A stretch of DNA of 64,000 nt, taken from Linnemannia elongata. Taxonomy: Eukaryota; Mortierellomycota; Mortierellomycetes; Mortierellales; Mortierellaceae. Location: positions 868,001 through 932,000 of the forward strand of contig JAXBDG010000007.1 in assembly GCA_036320915.1 (NCBI GenBank). Reading direction: 5' to 3'. Below the pieces are notes generated by a model. That model did not search any database. It was not told the DNA's origin and saw only the letters and a program-made list of their open reading frames with translations. The translations under genes were made by a program, and so were the position numbers. This document shows, piece after piece, positions 1 through 11,495 of the stretch (position 1 is its first letter; each line of letters begins with the position of its first letter).

Positions 1-214
1 TAAGTTTTTACCATTTTGGCATCAATCTCCCCGGCCGTAGCTTTGTTTTTGTCTCAACAAACGAGGGACAACTTTGCTCCCCCTGCCCTTTGCTCTCACT
101 TTTAGTCCGTTTGACCATCTTGGCTGTTGTTTTCTTCTCCCGTACTTACCCAATATTCTTACTACTTTTTCCTACTTTCTTTTTTCTTTGCTCATTCGCT
201 TAAATAACGAACAG

Positions 215-1601
215 CACTTTATCTTGCGCTATGCTATCAAAGGGAACTACAAAGCGCCCCTTGACTCCATGGTAAAAAATAGCACTTTTCGATCGGACCC
301 TGGATGTTTATCCACCCTTACATTCAACTTTAACCCGGCAATGCCATTTTCCGTTATTGATGTTCATCCTTTTGACTTTCCTCTGTTCCGTTCTTATTCC
401 TCTTTGGCTGTCCCTCTGTTTTCATGGTGTTACTTTGCTCACCTTGTGATGACAAACAACTACAACACCAACAACAAACAAAAACATTAACAAAAAATTA
501 GGTGCGAGCTATCCTGGATGTAGGCTGTGGACCAGGGACTTGGGCGATGGTAAGGCATAAAAGAGAAAAAAAATATAGTTTCCCCCTTTGTCTCTCCCTA
601 CACTACTCAGCGAATGTGCATGCCATACAAACCCATGCTTTCCACTTAGTTCCCCAAAAAGCTTATCGGGCTTGTTTGTTGTGCTCGTCTGAATGGAATC
701 GTTCCTTCTATCCCTACCGATGCGGTTGCTGTATTGTTGCTTGTTATTGCTTGTTTTACTTACAGAATGGGCGTAAATTACCCACGTTTATTTCCTACTT
801 TTTTGTGTACCTCTGTTGGGGGATTGGATTGATGTCATTCATGTAATATAGGAAATGGCGAATGAGTTCCCGGATGCGACGGTAACAGGGATCGATATGT
901 CACCCGTCTTCCCAACAACCGTCATCCCCGCTAACTGTCGCTTCCTCCAACACAACATTGTCCATGAACCGCTCCCATTTCCTGACAACTCTTTCGATTA
1001 TGTCCACCAACGCCTTCTGGTCGCTGGATTGAAACCTCGGGATTGGGTATGTGTCGTCCAGGAACTGGAACGGGTCACCAAGCCTGGTGGGTGGATCGAG
1101 TTGGTCGAGGTGGATGGACATGGCGGAAATAATGGACCCATGACACAACAGCTCTGGAATTGGATTGAGTTGACCTTGAAGGGGCGTGGGATCAATGTCA
1201 ATATTGGGACACAACCGGGGTTGGCCAACCTCATGGAGCAAGGAGGGTTGGTCAACATCAAGCAGGAAGTTTTCGACCTCCCTACGGGACTGCACGGCGG
1301 CAAGATCGGGACGTTACTCAAGGAGAACGAACAAGCCCTCTGGATCGCCATGACACCGACAGTCATCCATGGGACTGGGATCGATGTTCAAGAATATGAG
1401 GATGCAATCATTGCCAGTGCGGCCGAGGTGGAGGTCTACAAGAGCTATCATACCTTCTACTCTGCCTGTGGTCAGAAGCGGACATGTCCGCCACCGCCAG
1501 TACCAGAGCCGGAGCCTAGCTTTGGAGAGAAATCGCCCGTTTCGCCAATACCTGCTCCATTGTCACCGCGGCCTTCCTTTGTCAGGTCCAATATCAAGTA
1601 G
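215..1601 (+). CDS. SAM-dependent methyltransferase, 5' end missing
   Basis: Class I (Rossmann-fold) methyltransferase; the substrate is unknown. Visible exons are about 215-271, 502-549 and 852-1601, joined by introns 272-501 and 550-851, both GT-AG and phase 0. The joined protein (about 314 residues visible) runs HFILRY..GNYKAPLDSM, then VRAILDVGCGPGTWAM (SAM-binding motif I), EMANEFPDATVTGIDMS (acidic ribose-binding end of strand 2), the DNSFDYVHQR segment (motif II region) and KPGGWIELVE (motif III). The C-terminus is proline-rich. The first exon may begin slightly upstream, since RLNNEQ in frame before it also fits the family, but I see no acceptor there. The window opens with taagtt, which looks like a donor site cut after its G, so earlier exons lie outside the window. 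It is tail-to-tail with the LRR-like gene. The family is clear; the reaction is not. Confidence 0.85.
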
Positions 1602-1791
1602 TTTCATCCTTCATCCACCACTGTCTATAGTTTTTTATTTTATTTCCGATTCCAAAACATCCCTCCCCTTGTATCATAGCAATCCCCGTCCATATTCATT
1701 GTTCTAAACAAAATGACAACCGAAACCCAAGCATAGAAGAGAAGCAAACATAAAAAAACATGTGGTTACGTTATGTGCTTCTACGTAGAAG

Positions 1792-3549
1792 TCAAGAGAA
1801 GATCCGCTGCCAGATCTTGGTACCAATGGTATACTGTACTGCGTGTGTTTCCATCCCAAGTCGTTCCACCATCCTATCCCTGTGCTCGCCTTTGACATCA
1901 TCGATCCTAAAAGGCACCAGTCGGTACTCCAGGACTTCTTGCGCCGTCACTCTCTCGCGAGTCAACACACGTTCCAGCCATGGCAACTCTGCAGCCCTAG
2001 TAATGGCATCCTCAGTCATCGCACTCTCAGAAGCAGCGGCGGCAGCGGACGTGATTTCGGGTCCCTCGTTTGATCGTGGTTGTTGTCGTTGGTAGCGTTG
2101 TTGTTTCCGTAGCGCGGGTGGGCCAGTCGTGATAGTGATCGCCAATTTCGCGGGAACACCGTCAATATGAAGGTGACTCAGTCGAGGAAAGTACCACTCC
2201 AGCAACTTGACCATCTCTCCTCCTTGGAGGGGGTGCATGTGGTTGTTGTTGCTGGGGTGGAGAAGCTCAAATCTGCAGGTCGAAATTTTGGTGGCAAAAA
2301 TGGACTCTCCCCCTCCACTTTCCGCTTTACTGCCACCACCACTACCTACTACTAACGCCGACGCTTTTCCTAGATCGCCTCCCGGGCGCACCAGCGCCTC
2401 ACGAACAGTCCCGGGACACAGATCTCGAACATCCAAAAACACCAGCCGTGGGCAATGCTTTAGCACCTCGAACCGAAACTGACGCGCTGGGGCATAATGG
2501 ATCAAGACGTGCTTCAACTGTGGGAGAAAGACTCCCTCAATGTCCCACAACGACGACGTCATCGGTGGGGGTGGTTGCTGCCAGTCGATTCGCATCCTCA
2601 TCCCGTGGATGTTGAGTGTCTCCAGTCTCGGGGTTGACTGCAGCCATCCGAAATTGAACCTGTTGGCGGATAGGCCCACCATGGTCAGGGATTTGAGGCG
2701 TCCCGGTAAGACGAGTCCTTGATCCCTTGCAAAGGGGACCAGGTCTCCTCTTTCATTATCCTTTCTGCCGATATCGCCACCAGTCTCAGTCGTGGCAAGG
2801 AGGTCTTTTACAGAAGTTTTCCATGACTGCAAGCGATGTGGTCGCCCGTTCTTATCCAGATCCTCGATCCACAGCACTTCCAACGTCTCGCAATACGACA
2901 AATCAACCACAGCCACCCTTTCGTTTTCCTCCTCCTGACTCTGACCCTCACCAGTCCTCGACCACCGTGATACCGACGAAGAAAAAACCGCCGCTTCCAG
3001 AAAACAAGCCTGTTTCCTCATTCTTCTTACTTCTACTCCTGACGACAAGGCACCACAGCACCGATAAACAATCCTAAGCTCCTGTAACCAAGCAAGACGA
3101 ACCGCCGAAAAGACGCCATTCGCATGACTCAAATTTACCGCTCTCGGCTCAAGTCCAGGTACCAGCATCGTTGCCACACAAGCAGAGCTAGAGGTGGTCA
3201 AAGGAGACAATATGCTGTTGGGCGAGATCGTTTCTTGTCCTTGTGAGGGGTGCTGTTCACCGGATGAATCCGACGACAGATGGACAGTATCCTGCTTCAT
3301 CGCTATCTCGACAAGGTGGGGTCCAAACATGGCCGTGATCTCGTCCATGAGCTTTTGCTCACATGTCCATGCCTTCCTTTTGGATTGAGAGGGAGAGTGA
3401 CGTTGCTGTAGTTGTTGATGTTGTTGTTGTTGTTGTAGGTTTTGAAGTCGGATGGCATCGTCGACATCCTCGTGGATCGTCATTTTCTCGGTTGGTGATG
3501 CTGGCGTTGATTCAGGTAGGATAATGGTGGGAATACTTAGTGGGTTCAT
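1792..3549 (-). CDS. LRR-like (F-box/RNI-type) hypothetical protein
   Basis: A single uninterrupted 585-codon frame. The N-terminus is disordered with a Q/H-rich tract (about residues 38-50). The middle and C-terminal parts carry irregular leucine-rich units, for example LEVLWIEDLDKNG, GRLKSLTMVGLSANRFNFGWL, PRLETLNIHGMRM, LPQLKHVLIHYAPARQF, CPRLVFLDVRDL and FPRLSHLHIDGVPAKL. Their spacing recalls the RNI-type repeats of fungal F-box/LRR proteins, which are numerous in Mortierellomycotina. I cannot see a convincing F-box at the N-terminus, so a ubiquitin-ligase adaptor role is only a possibility. Stop codon faces the methyltransferase about 190 bases away. No intron is needed. Confidence 0.75.
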   Translation of the reverse strand: MNPLSIPTIILPESTPASPTEKMTIHEDVDDAIRLQNLQQQQQHQQLQQRHSPSQSKRKAWTCEQKLMDEITAMFGPHLVEIAMKQDTVHLSSDSSGEQHPSQGQETISPNSILSPLTTSSSACVATMLVPGLEPRAVNLSHANGVFSAVRLAWLQELRIVYRCCGALSSGVEVRRMRKQACFLEAAVFSSSVSRWSRTGEGQSQEEENERVAVVDLSYCETLEVLWIEDLDKNGRPHRLQSWKTSVKDLLATTETGGDIGRKDNERGDLVPFARDQGLVLPGRLKSLTMVGLSANRFNFGWLQSTPRLETLNIHGMRMRIDWQQPPPPMTSSLWDIEGVFLPQLKHVLIHYAPARQFRFEVLKHCPRLVFLDVRDLCPGTVREALVRPGGDLGKASALVVGSGGGSKAESGGGESIFATKISTCRFELLHPSNNNHMHPLQGGEMVKLLEWYFPRLSHLHIDGVPAKLAITITTGPPALRKQQRYQRQQPRSNEGPEITSAAAAASESAMTEDAITRAAELPWLERVLTRERVTAQEVLEYRLVPFRIDDVKGEHRDRMVERLGMETHAVQYTIGTKIWQRIFS

Positions 3550-3740
3550 CAGTGTAGAAAACGAGGGTGAGTAGACGAATGCACTGCAGAAACGAAGGTG
3601 AAAAATAAAGCCTTGATCGAAAGCGGGAAAGTAAAAGCTGAGAAGAGAGGAGAAAGTAATAGGCCGGAGAGCAATTGATGTTCCTTGATTAAATAATCTA
3701 CGAACACGCCTTTATTGTGGTAACTAGCGCCCCTGTCGAC

Positions 3741-5657
3741 TTACTGCCTCTGACATTCGGCCATCGAGTCCTGGTAAATGAAGCGGTCCAAGTGCGCCAC
3801 AAAGGCATCCATTGGACACCACTCCAAATCACACCAGTTAGACTTGGTAGCCAACACTGCCTGGTTATAAAGGACACGAACAAAGTACTCTCCATGAAGG
3901 GTCTTCCACAACTCGACAAGGATGTTGGAGGCCTATGCATGTTTTGAAACAGGGAGAGTTAGCTCACGGTCAATAATTATCAACAGTTAATCGCCGCCAA
4001 TGCAGATAAGAGAACTTACATAAGCTGGCCATCTCATATCTTCGGCATCAAAGAGTCCGAGCAGAGGCAGGATAGTCGTGTCATGTCCAGAATAAAAGCT
4101 GAGACGGACCTTGCCGTCGGCTTTGGCAGCCAGAAGGTTCTCTTTGATGTCGCTCGACAGGGGTCCCATTCCCAACCTTAACACGTCGAAAACGCCTTGA
4201 GCATCTCGATACATCTCTGTTGTCTGAATAGCGACATTGTCGAGAATGCGGTTGGCAATGGACTCGGTGATACAGTTATTCTCGCTTCCCACGTTGCCAT
4301 CCACTCGGCACTGCAAAGGCTTGTTGTGGCAAATCCTGGGAAGAACAGTGTCCATGAATCCTGACCAAGGCTTCTCTGCGCCCAAGATCCTTGTCAGCTG
4401 CTTGGAAAAGTCGTCGTTATCATCTTTCAGCCGCTTGAGCACCTCTGATGACTTTTCAATGTGAGCGCGCAGCTGTGCGATGCGTGGACATGCCCCGGCG
4501 TTGATGGTCAAGTAGTCGACCTCTACAGGCAAGGTGTGGATTTGGAGGACTGGGGGTGCAGAAGATGCAAACTTGCCCTGGACACCATAGAGTCCTGCCA
4601 TAAGGTTCTCGGCACTTTGTTTTGTTCGCCACACGTCTAGCAAAGCAATTTACGTAATAAAGGCCACTTAGTCGCTAGGGTACCAAAACAAATCAAACAA
4701 ATCAAACACGAATACGCTCCTGCATCGTAATAGAGAGTAAACAACGGGTATTACCTGTGCTGCGAATATGCACAGTGGTGGGGTCGTAGGTCTCTGGGAG
4801 AAAGTTGAGTTTGTCGACATATATCTGTCGGAGTGCTGCGCCCAACTTGCGATGCTGCAATGCTCCCACTGGTGTCAACTGGCCTGGCGCACAGCTGCCC
4901 TTCCACATGAGCCTTGATGCAAACGGAGATCCGGCAGGAATGGTCACGACCTGGTGAGCAACCACATTAGCATAGTGGTAGGGTGACTTTTCGGTGCTGC
5001 CCAGTCCGGGCCCTGTAAACGAGTAGGCGCTCGAATTGGAGCATTCCCAAGTCAAGTCTAGATCCAGAGGGAGGACCGAAATAGGGGCACTAATAGACCC
5101 ATCAATTCAGAGGCAAAAGCACAAGGAGATGAAGGAGGACAACAATGATGTAAGGTATTAGAGTTTGACAGATATCCTTATGCAGGTGAGAAGCCAAAGA
5201 AAAATGGTCAAGGGTCCTCGTTTGTGCTGTTGTGTTCTTACCGATCGCCATGACGAATGAAGAGTTGAGAATGGAGTAGTGTTGCTCCTTCGACCTATTT
5301 AGCGATGAACATAGAGAGTGCGCATCATCAGAGTTGGTAAAACCTGGGTTAGTCCTTGCTGGAATGATCAACTAGCTGCTCCCCTCTCTTCCTTGGTTTA
5401 TGGCTGCAGTCAGTCAAGGCTTTGCGCAAGCTGCTTACCTTTGGGGCAGGGTATGTTTCGAGGGTTGGACGGGGCGCTTGGCAGTAGTTGTACCCTTCTG
5501 GGTTGAGGGAGAGGTTGGTCTGTTCCTGGTTGACAAGGTCGATGAGATCGAGAGCGATGAGGTCCTGGTGTGAGGATGACCTGAAGCGAGATGCGCTCAA
5601 GACAAGTCCTCCAGCGATGAGGCAGAGCATGAGAGTTGTGAATCGAGCTCCTGTCAT
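3741..5657 (-). CDS. Histidine acid phosphatase family protein (branch 2 histidine phosphatase)
   Basis: Five exons on the minus strand: 5439-5657, 5242-5294, 4755-5089, 4020-4636 and 3741-3932. All junctions are GT-AG and keep frame, giving 471 residues. Residues 1-25 (MTGARFTTLMLCLIAGGLVL...) form a signal peptide or type II anchor, so the enzyme is secreted or lies in the secretory pathway lumen. Exon 2 ends in LFIRHGD and the next junction splits the Arg codon of RHGDRAP (about residues 87-93), the phosphohistidine motif. IRSTDVWRTKQSAEN, the second conserved block, spans junction 3. The C-terminal catalytic HD lies in FYSGHDTTI (about residue 388). These are all the hallmark residues, so an active phosphomonoesterase is expected. 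The closest animal types would be ACP6 or PXYLP1; the substrate cannot be read from sequence. Confidence 0.92.
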
Positions 5658-5989
5658 GGTGGATGTGTGTATGTGACAGGAGAAGAGAGGGTTGTGGGTA
5701 TTGGGGTGAGTGTAGGTTGTGTTGGGGACGGAAAGGAAAGGGGAAGGAGCGAGAGAAGTGAAAGCATTGACACACAGGACACAAGGACATTTTAAGAGAA
5801 TTAATTATCCAAGGGTTGTCGCACAATTGGCACGTTTCCCTTTTATTCGCAATTTAAGTGGGCAAGGACACCTCTTGTCATAGCACCGGTCATTTTTTTT
5901 TTTCGCCCTTATTGTAGTCGTTATCAGGTCAGCCCAATACCATCCGTCTTAAGAATGCATAAAAAGAAGAAAAAGAAATGTATATATAG

Positions 5990-7663
5990 CTAATAGAAGG
6001 CAAGGGTGGCATATTGACGAGTGTTGCGGCCTTGGTCTTGCGTGGGAGTCTCAACGACCTCGTTCTCCTTGGGTGCAAAGTTCAGCCCCGTCCCACGGCA
6101 CTCTCGAATCATCTGTTCAATCGCCAGGCGCTTCTCCTCCCGGTGGCGAGACAGGTCATCACCAAGGACAACAGTCTCGCTCTCCACTTCGGCTCGGTGG
6201 TGCAGGTTATGACGACGGAAGGCTTGGCTCAGCTCATCCGCAGCATTGTCCTCAGCCCGTCCTCTGTACCGTTTGTCGTAGAGCTCCTGATGGCGTTGCT
6301 CGATGGACTGTGCTGATTGACGTCTCTGGCGGCCAGCCCAGCCGTTGTCACTGCGAGAGTTGCTCGACCCATAATGGTGGTGCTGACTGCTGCGGAGGTG
6401 CTCGAGTGCGGCAGGGCCCTTGGATCCGGAATTAGATCGCTCGAGGTTCCAGCCCTTGGCTTCCTCTGCGGCGGCTGCACGGATAGACTCTGTCAAAGTT
6501 GTCGACACATTCCGAACCATGCCATATCGGGACTTGGAGCTCTGAGAAATGGCGGTTCTGGGCCCTCCAGGAGAATCGACAGACTCTGTGACAATTCGTA
6601 GGTGCGGTACACTCTGATGGAGTCGACGCTGAGAGTTCTGTCCTAAGTAGAGTGACCGATTGTCGTCAAAATCCAAACTGACACGCGAGGTACCACCGCC
6701 ATGTATCGTGGCAGTAGAGCCGGGCCATTGATGAAGAGGAACGCCTGAGGATGGTGCAGATAAAGGCACAATGTTATTCGAGAATGGCATGTTGTAGGTC
6801 GAAGCAGAGGCAGAGCTCAAACCGTTCTCAAATTCCCACTCATCTGGACCCAACACCTCTCGTCGGTATCCTCCTAGGAGCACGTAAAACATCTTGGAGC
6901 AGCGCTTGATATCGTTGACGAGGGCGACACCCCATCCGAAGGAGTAGGTTTGTTGTGGTGTGTGTTGAAGAATAGTGGCATGTTGGGATGCGAAGATATG
7001 AGGACCGAGAATGGAGGCGAGCATGTCGGGTTTGACACGATTGAAACTGGAGCGATTGAGTATGGCGAGCGAAAGGTTCAAGAGCTCGATCAGCAGGGCT
7101 CTGTTGACTGCCGGAAAGTTTGGATGGTTCAGTAGCGCGTTGACGGTGTTGATTTTGTACTGGATACGACTCGTGGCTGTGGGTGTTGAGGCTCCCGAAG
7201 GTGCATTGGAGAACGCGCCGTTGGCTATAACCATTGAAAAGCCGAAAATAAGCAAACGAGTTAAAAATAATGTAAAGTACGACACGATGAATTCAAGACA
7301 AAGAAAAGGTCACCTGCCTGAGGTTAATGCTTCTTGAATCTCCAAGGGGACGATTGCTTCACGCAGATTCTTCAAGACAGCCAACATCACACCGGCAACA
7401 GTGTCGATTCGTGTGCACTTAAGGGAGAAGAGATCTCTGCGCTCAGGATCTGCCATCAGAGTGACCATGGCAGCCACAACCGAGGGTGAATATGGGTTCT
7501 TTAGGATAAATGTATGGTTGAGTCCTCGCTCCATAATCTCATCGACACAAGAGACCACGATCCTATAGACAAACTCGATTGGAAGTGAGCATTGATTGAA
7601 CTCCTGTTTTAAGGACTGGAGTTCACGGTTGGCAGCCAACCGTTTGTTGACGAGACGAAACAT
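5990..7663 (-). CDS. RhoGAP-like protein, arginine finger replaced by lysine
   Basis: Two exons, 7318-7663 and 5990-7224, give 526 residues if the intron uses a GC donor (see findings). Residues 27-190 show RhoGAP features: LPIEFVYRIVVSCVDEIMERGL, the DTVAGVMLAVLKNLREAIVPLE helix (canonical xxVAxxLKxFLRELPEPL), and NRVKPDMLASILGPHIF near the C-terminal end of the fold. The GxxR finger segment reads GLNHTFILK, with Lys55 where the catalytic Arg is expected, so GAP activity is doubtful. The remaining 330 residues are disordered, rich in S, R, Q and H, with a charged stretch near the C-terminus. An in-frame stop lies directly before the ATG, fixing the start unless an upstream exon exists. It lies downstream of a 1.3-kb divergent spacer shared with the glutathione synthetase gene. 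Confidence 0.82.
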
Positions 7664-8986
7664 TTATGTTTGTTTCTGATGGGATGGAAGGCGAAGGAAA
7701 GATGTCTGCGTGTTGTGATCCAACTGTCGGTAGAAAGGGCTGCGTGTGGTGGCAAGGTGAAGAGTTGTGAAGGAAGGCAAGGGAAGAAATGGGATTAGGA
7801 AAGTCCAAACACCAACGACTATCACTGGAGAAAAGGAAAAAAGCTGGGGAGATAGTAGAGCCTGTCAAGGCGAGTGAGTGCGGGTGTAAACAATACAACC
7901 AAAAATTACACGGATTGCCTCGAAAAAAAAAGTCAAGTTAATAGGAGTGGCTAGATAGAAAAGGCAGGTAGGAGTGCTAAAGAGGTAGACGGTTTGCGAA
8001 AAGGGCAGAGAAATGAGCGTTGATGAGGATGATGTGATATATACCTTGATGGTGAAGGGACGAGGGATGTGCCATATGAGAGTCCTCTGTAATTATGAAC
8101 CAGATTCTGAGCATAGCGAGCATTGGAATATCGTGGTTCAGATTGCAACCTCACACGTTCGTCTCAGACATGAAAAATAAGTCCGTCACCCGTGCCGGTC
8201 AGAGGATGATCTTTTTTATTGGAGTGGAGGACCAAGAGTCAACACAATGTGGTCGAACGACCGATAGGGTTTCTTGACGATGCCCTGGAGGGCGTTTTGA
8301 TTGCGTACAATAGTCGAGCGTACTTTTTCTTTGGTTCCCATTTCTACCAACTCTTTGCTCATGGGTGTCGGTCCGAGAGACCGTTGTAATCAGATTTCTT
8401 GAAAGGAAAGGCACGACAGTACATATCAGATTGATATTGGGTAGGAATATGGATGAGAACACGAAGACTCTAGCAACCTTTGAGGATTAATGGTCAATAA
8501 GGCCAGGGTGAAAGTTGGTGGCGTTAAAAAAGCGCGTTACAACCACCAGAAAAACTGTTATTCCTATCAAGCAATGAGGATAGACGAATGAGAAGAGGGA
8601 TTGTTGCTGCCGCCAACGTAGAAAAGTGTTTGCTGACAGCCGCGCAGTCCCTGTGGCAGCGCAGCTATACGCCGGTCGGGCATGCAGTGCGGCGGGGATG
8701 AACACGCAGGCAGTGGCCTTATTCTTCGAAAAATCATACATATCTCCTCACCAAAATATTTCACGTACAGGAGACAGAGAAGTGGCGGACCCTTTTTCTT
8801 TTCGCATCGCGAGCTTGATGGCGCCCTGGCTCGTTCGGGGTTGAATCACTTAGTTTCTAATCATTCTTTCTTCTCTTCTTTTATTTCCCATCTTGCTATA
8901 CAGTATTCATCTTTCATTCTTTTTTTTTTCCCATCACACTTCCTACTCCTCTATTTTTCTTCACTTCAACTCACACTATTATAATA
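7664..8986. promoter_or_regulatory. Divergent intergenic region between RhoGAP-like and glutathione synthetase genes
   Basis: About 1.3 kb with no supportable gene. It must hold the promoters of both flanking genes. The 150 bases before the glutathione synthetase start are C/T-rich on the plus strand, as in most leaders of this window. I could not identify a convincing TATA box for either gene. Confidence 0.55.
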
Positions 8987-9730
8987 ATGGCCAACCTCGC
9001 ATCCAACCTGAACGAGGAACAACTCACCATTCTCAAGGATGCCGCACTTGACTTTGCTCTCTCTCACGGACTGGTCGTTCGCCCACCACCTACCGACGAC
9101 GCCACCACTCAGCAAGGAGGAGTCATCAATGCTCCCGTCGCGCTCTTCCCCACACCCTTCCCCGTCAATGCTTTCAATAACGCTGTCAAGATCCAACCCC
9201 TCTACAACCAATTGGTGCACGATATTTCCCAGGACGATGCGTTCTTGAAGGACATCATGGAGAGGTAACGCTGGTTCAGTATCAATTGGGCAGCATCCTA
9301 ACCCTTGTCTTCTGGGTGTGTTGATGGTTCAAGTGATCAATACAAGAAGCTAATGTGGGTTTGTTCTGTCTCTACAATTGCATTTGAGTTAGTCTGTCGA
9401 CTGTTGATGATTTTGTCAAGCGTCTTTACGATCTCTACTTGCAGGTCAAGAAGGAGGGCATTGCCCAGGTATGTTCTGACCGAGCAATTAACCTCAGTGC
9501 CGATATCAGCAACATTTCTCTATTGATGGATCGAACGATACACTTTTCTAAGCGTCCATGGATGGCGCAAAGTTCTGTATCTGGCACCAGAATGCTGATT
9601 AATTGCGTTTTTGTGCTCTGCTGTGGGTTGTGGGTGGACTGCTTTTCCCCCAACGATCGAGAAAAAAAAAATGTTCTCAGATGGAGATTCCGCAGAGAAC
9701 CGCTGACAAATGTATACGCGTTTCTTTTGC

Positions 9731-9773
<43 letters not shown>

Positions 9774-11495
9774 TTCTAGCCTGCTTCGCTGGGTGTGCAT
9801 CGATCGGACTATATCATTCACCTGAACCCAGGTCAGGACTTTTCCGAGGCAGAGATCAAGCAGGTCGAACTCAACACCATCTCTGTCTCCTTTGGCAGTC
9901 TCTCATCGCTCACAGGAGACCTTCACAGGTACAGCAGAGGAAACTAGTTTTGACAGGAAGTCAATCAATTGGTTTTACAAGTGGGCTTTGCACTGGATTT
10001 TCGTTCGCCACGGTATTGACATAAGCCGTCTGCTTGCTTTGTTTTCTTGCAATAGATACTTGCAGGCAACTACAGGATACTTTTCAGACAAGATCGATAT
10101 ATCTGCATTGCCCAGTAGTAACTCGATCGAGTCAATTGCTTCTGGACTGGCTTCTGCACACTGGCACTATGGATCCAAGACGTAAGTCGACAGACTGACT
10201 GGATGTTTTCGATGTTGAACTGCAGAGAAAAGACACAAGGGGTACTAATAATTGTGCTTTCATTTAATATAGTGCAAAAGTTATGATGGTAGTGCAGCCT
10301 GGCGAGAGGAACGCTTTTGACCAGCGATGGATCGAATACAACCTTTTGAACAAGTAAGGACACAGGATCGGCAATCATTACAAGAATCATCCAGCTATTA
10401 GGGAGTAATTCCGTTCAAGAGCTAATATGTCCAATATCTTTGATACATTCTAGGCATGGAGTAGTACTTATCAGGAAAACTCTTGCAGAGGTTGCAGACC
10501 AGGGACGATTGGACCCCAAGACAAAGGCTCTCTTCATGTAAGCATGCTGGAGCAGAACCGGATGGGATTCTCTATCATGGATGATCGCGCTTAACTCGAT
10601 GCAAAGGTCTAACGACGCCTGCGATGTATTCCATTTCAATAGTGGCGATCAGGAAGTCTCTGTCGCATATTACCGATCGGCCTATGCCACAACTGACTAC
10701 CCAACCGAAAAAGTACGTTTTCCGATGAGTGCTCAGTCTACATCTGAAAAAAATTCAATATTAGAGGGAAAAAGCCACTGACCTGATGCCGCCAAAACCA
10801 CTTCACCTATTAGGAATGGGATGGTAGACTACTTGCAGAGAGGTCGCTGGCGATCAAGTGTCCCACAATCGCATATCAACTCGTTGGTGCCAAGAAGGTC
10901 CAGCAGGTCCTGGCGGCTCCCGGTCAGCTGGAGCGGTTTGTCAAGGACCCGGAGACGGCCCGTCAGCTCCGTGCATCATTCACTGGACTTTACCCCCTGG
11001 ATCATTCACCCGAGGGGCTGGCCGCATATGAGGCTGCACTCAAGAACAGTGACGAGCTTGTGATGAAGCCTCAACGCGAAGGAGGAGGTAAACAACACGA
11101 AGAAACTCTCTCGAGGTGCTGTTTTCATGTGATACCTCATTCTTAAGCATGAACTAACCTCTTTGACCGGTACCATTCATCGCGTAGGGAACAACATTTA
11201 CGGGAAGGACATTCAAGAGGCGCTCAAGACATTGACGGCAGAGCAGAGGAACGCATACATCCTGATGGACATCATCCGGCCACCCATCACCAAGAATGTC
11301 CTCCTCCGGAAGGGTCAGCTCCAGCGGGCAGATGTTGTTTCGGAGCTGGGAGTCTATGGCATCTACCTGCACGATGGTAACAAGGTCATCCGGAACGATA
11401 ACGGAGGCCATTTGCTCCGCACAAAGGGGGTCGAAAGCAATGAGGGCGGTGTTGCTGCAGGATTCGCAGTTATTGATTCCCTTCTACTTGTTTAA
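8987..11495 (+). CDS. GSH2: Glutathione synthetase (eukaryotic type)
   Basis: ATP-dependent ligase joining gamma-glutamylcysteine and glycine, the second step of glutathione synthesis, cytosolic. Nine exons: 8987-9264, 9393-9468, 9780-9928, 10056-10181, 10273-10353, 10454-10537, 10643-10712, 10814-11087 and 11188-11495. All are GT-AG and in frame, giving 481 residues, close to the usual 470-490. Recognisable blocks include ALFPTPFP and IQPLYNQLVH near the N-terminus, VELNTISVSFG, the LIRKTLAEV and YYRSAYATTDY region, KCPTIAYQL, the Gly-rich loop KPQREGGGNNIYG over the ATP site (split by the last intron), ILMDIIRPP and the C-terminal LLRTKGVESNEGGVAAGFAV, which is highly conserved. Intron 2 carries a 36-base T run ending nine bases before its acceptor. 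No frameshift or missing catalytic block is seen. Confidence 0.96.
9735..9770 (+). repeat. Poly-T run (36) in intron 2 of glutathione synthetase
   Basis: Uninterrupted T run on the sense strand, ending nine bases before the acceptor gctttctag; it serves as an extreme polypyrimidine tract. Confidence 0.95.
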
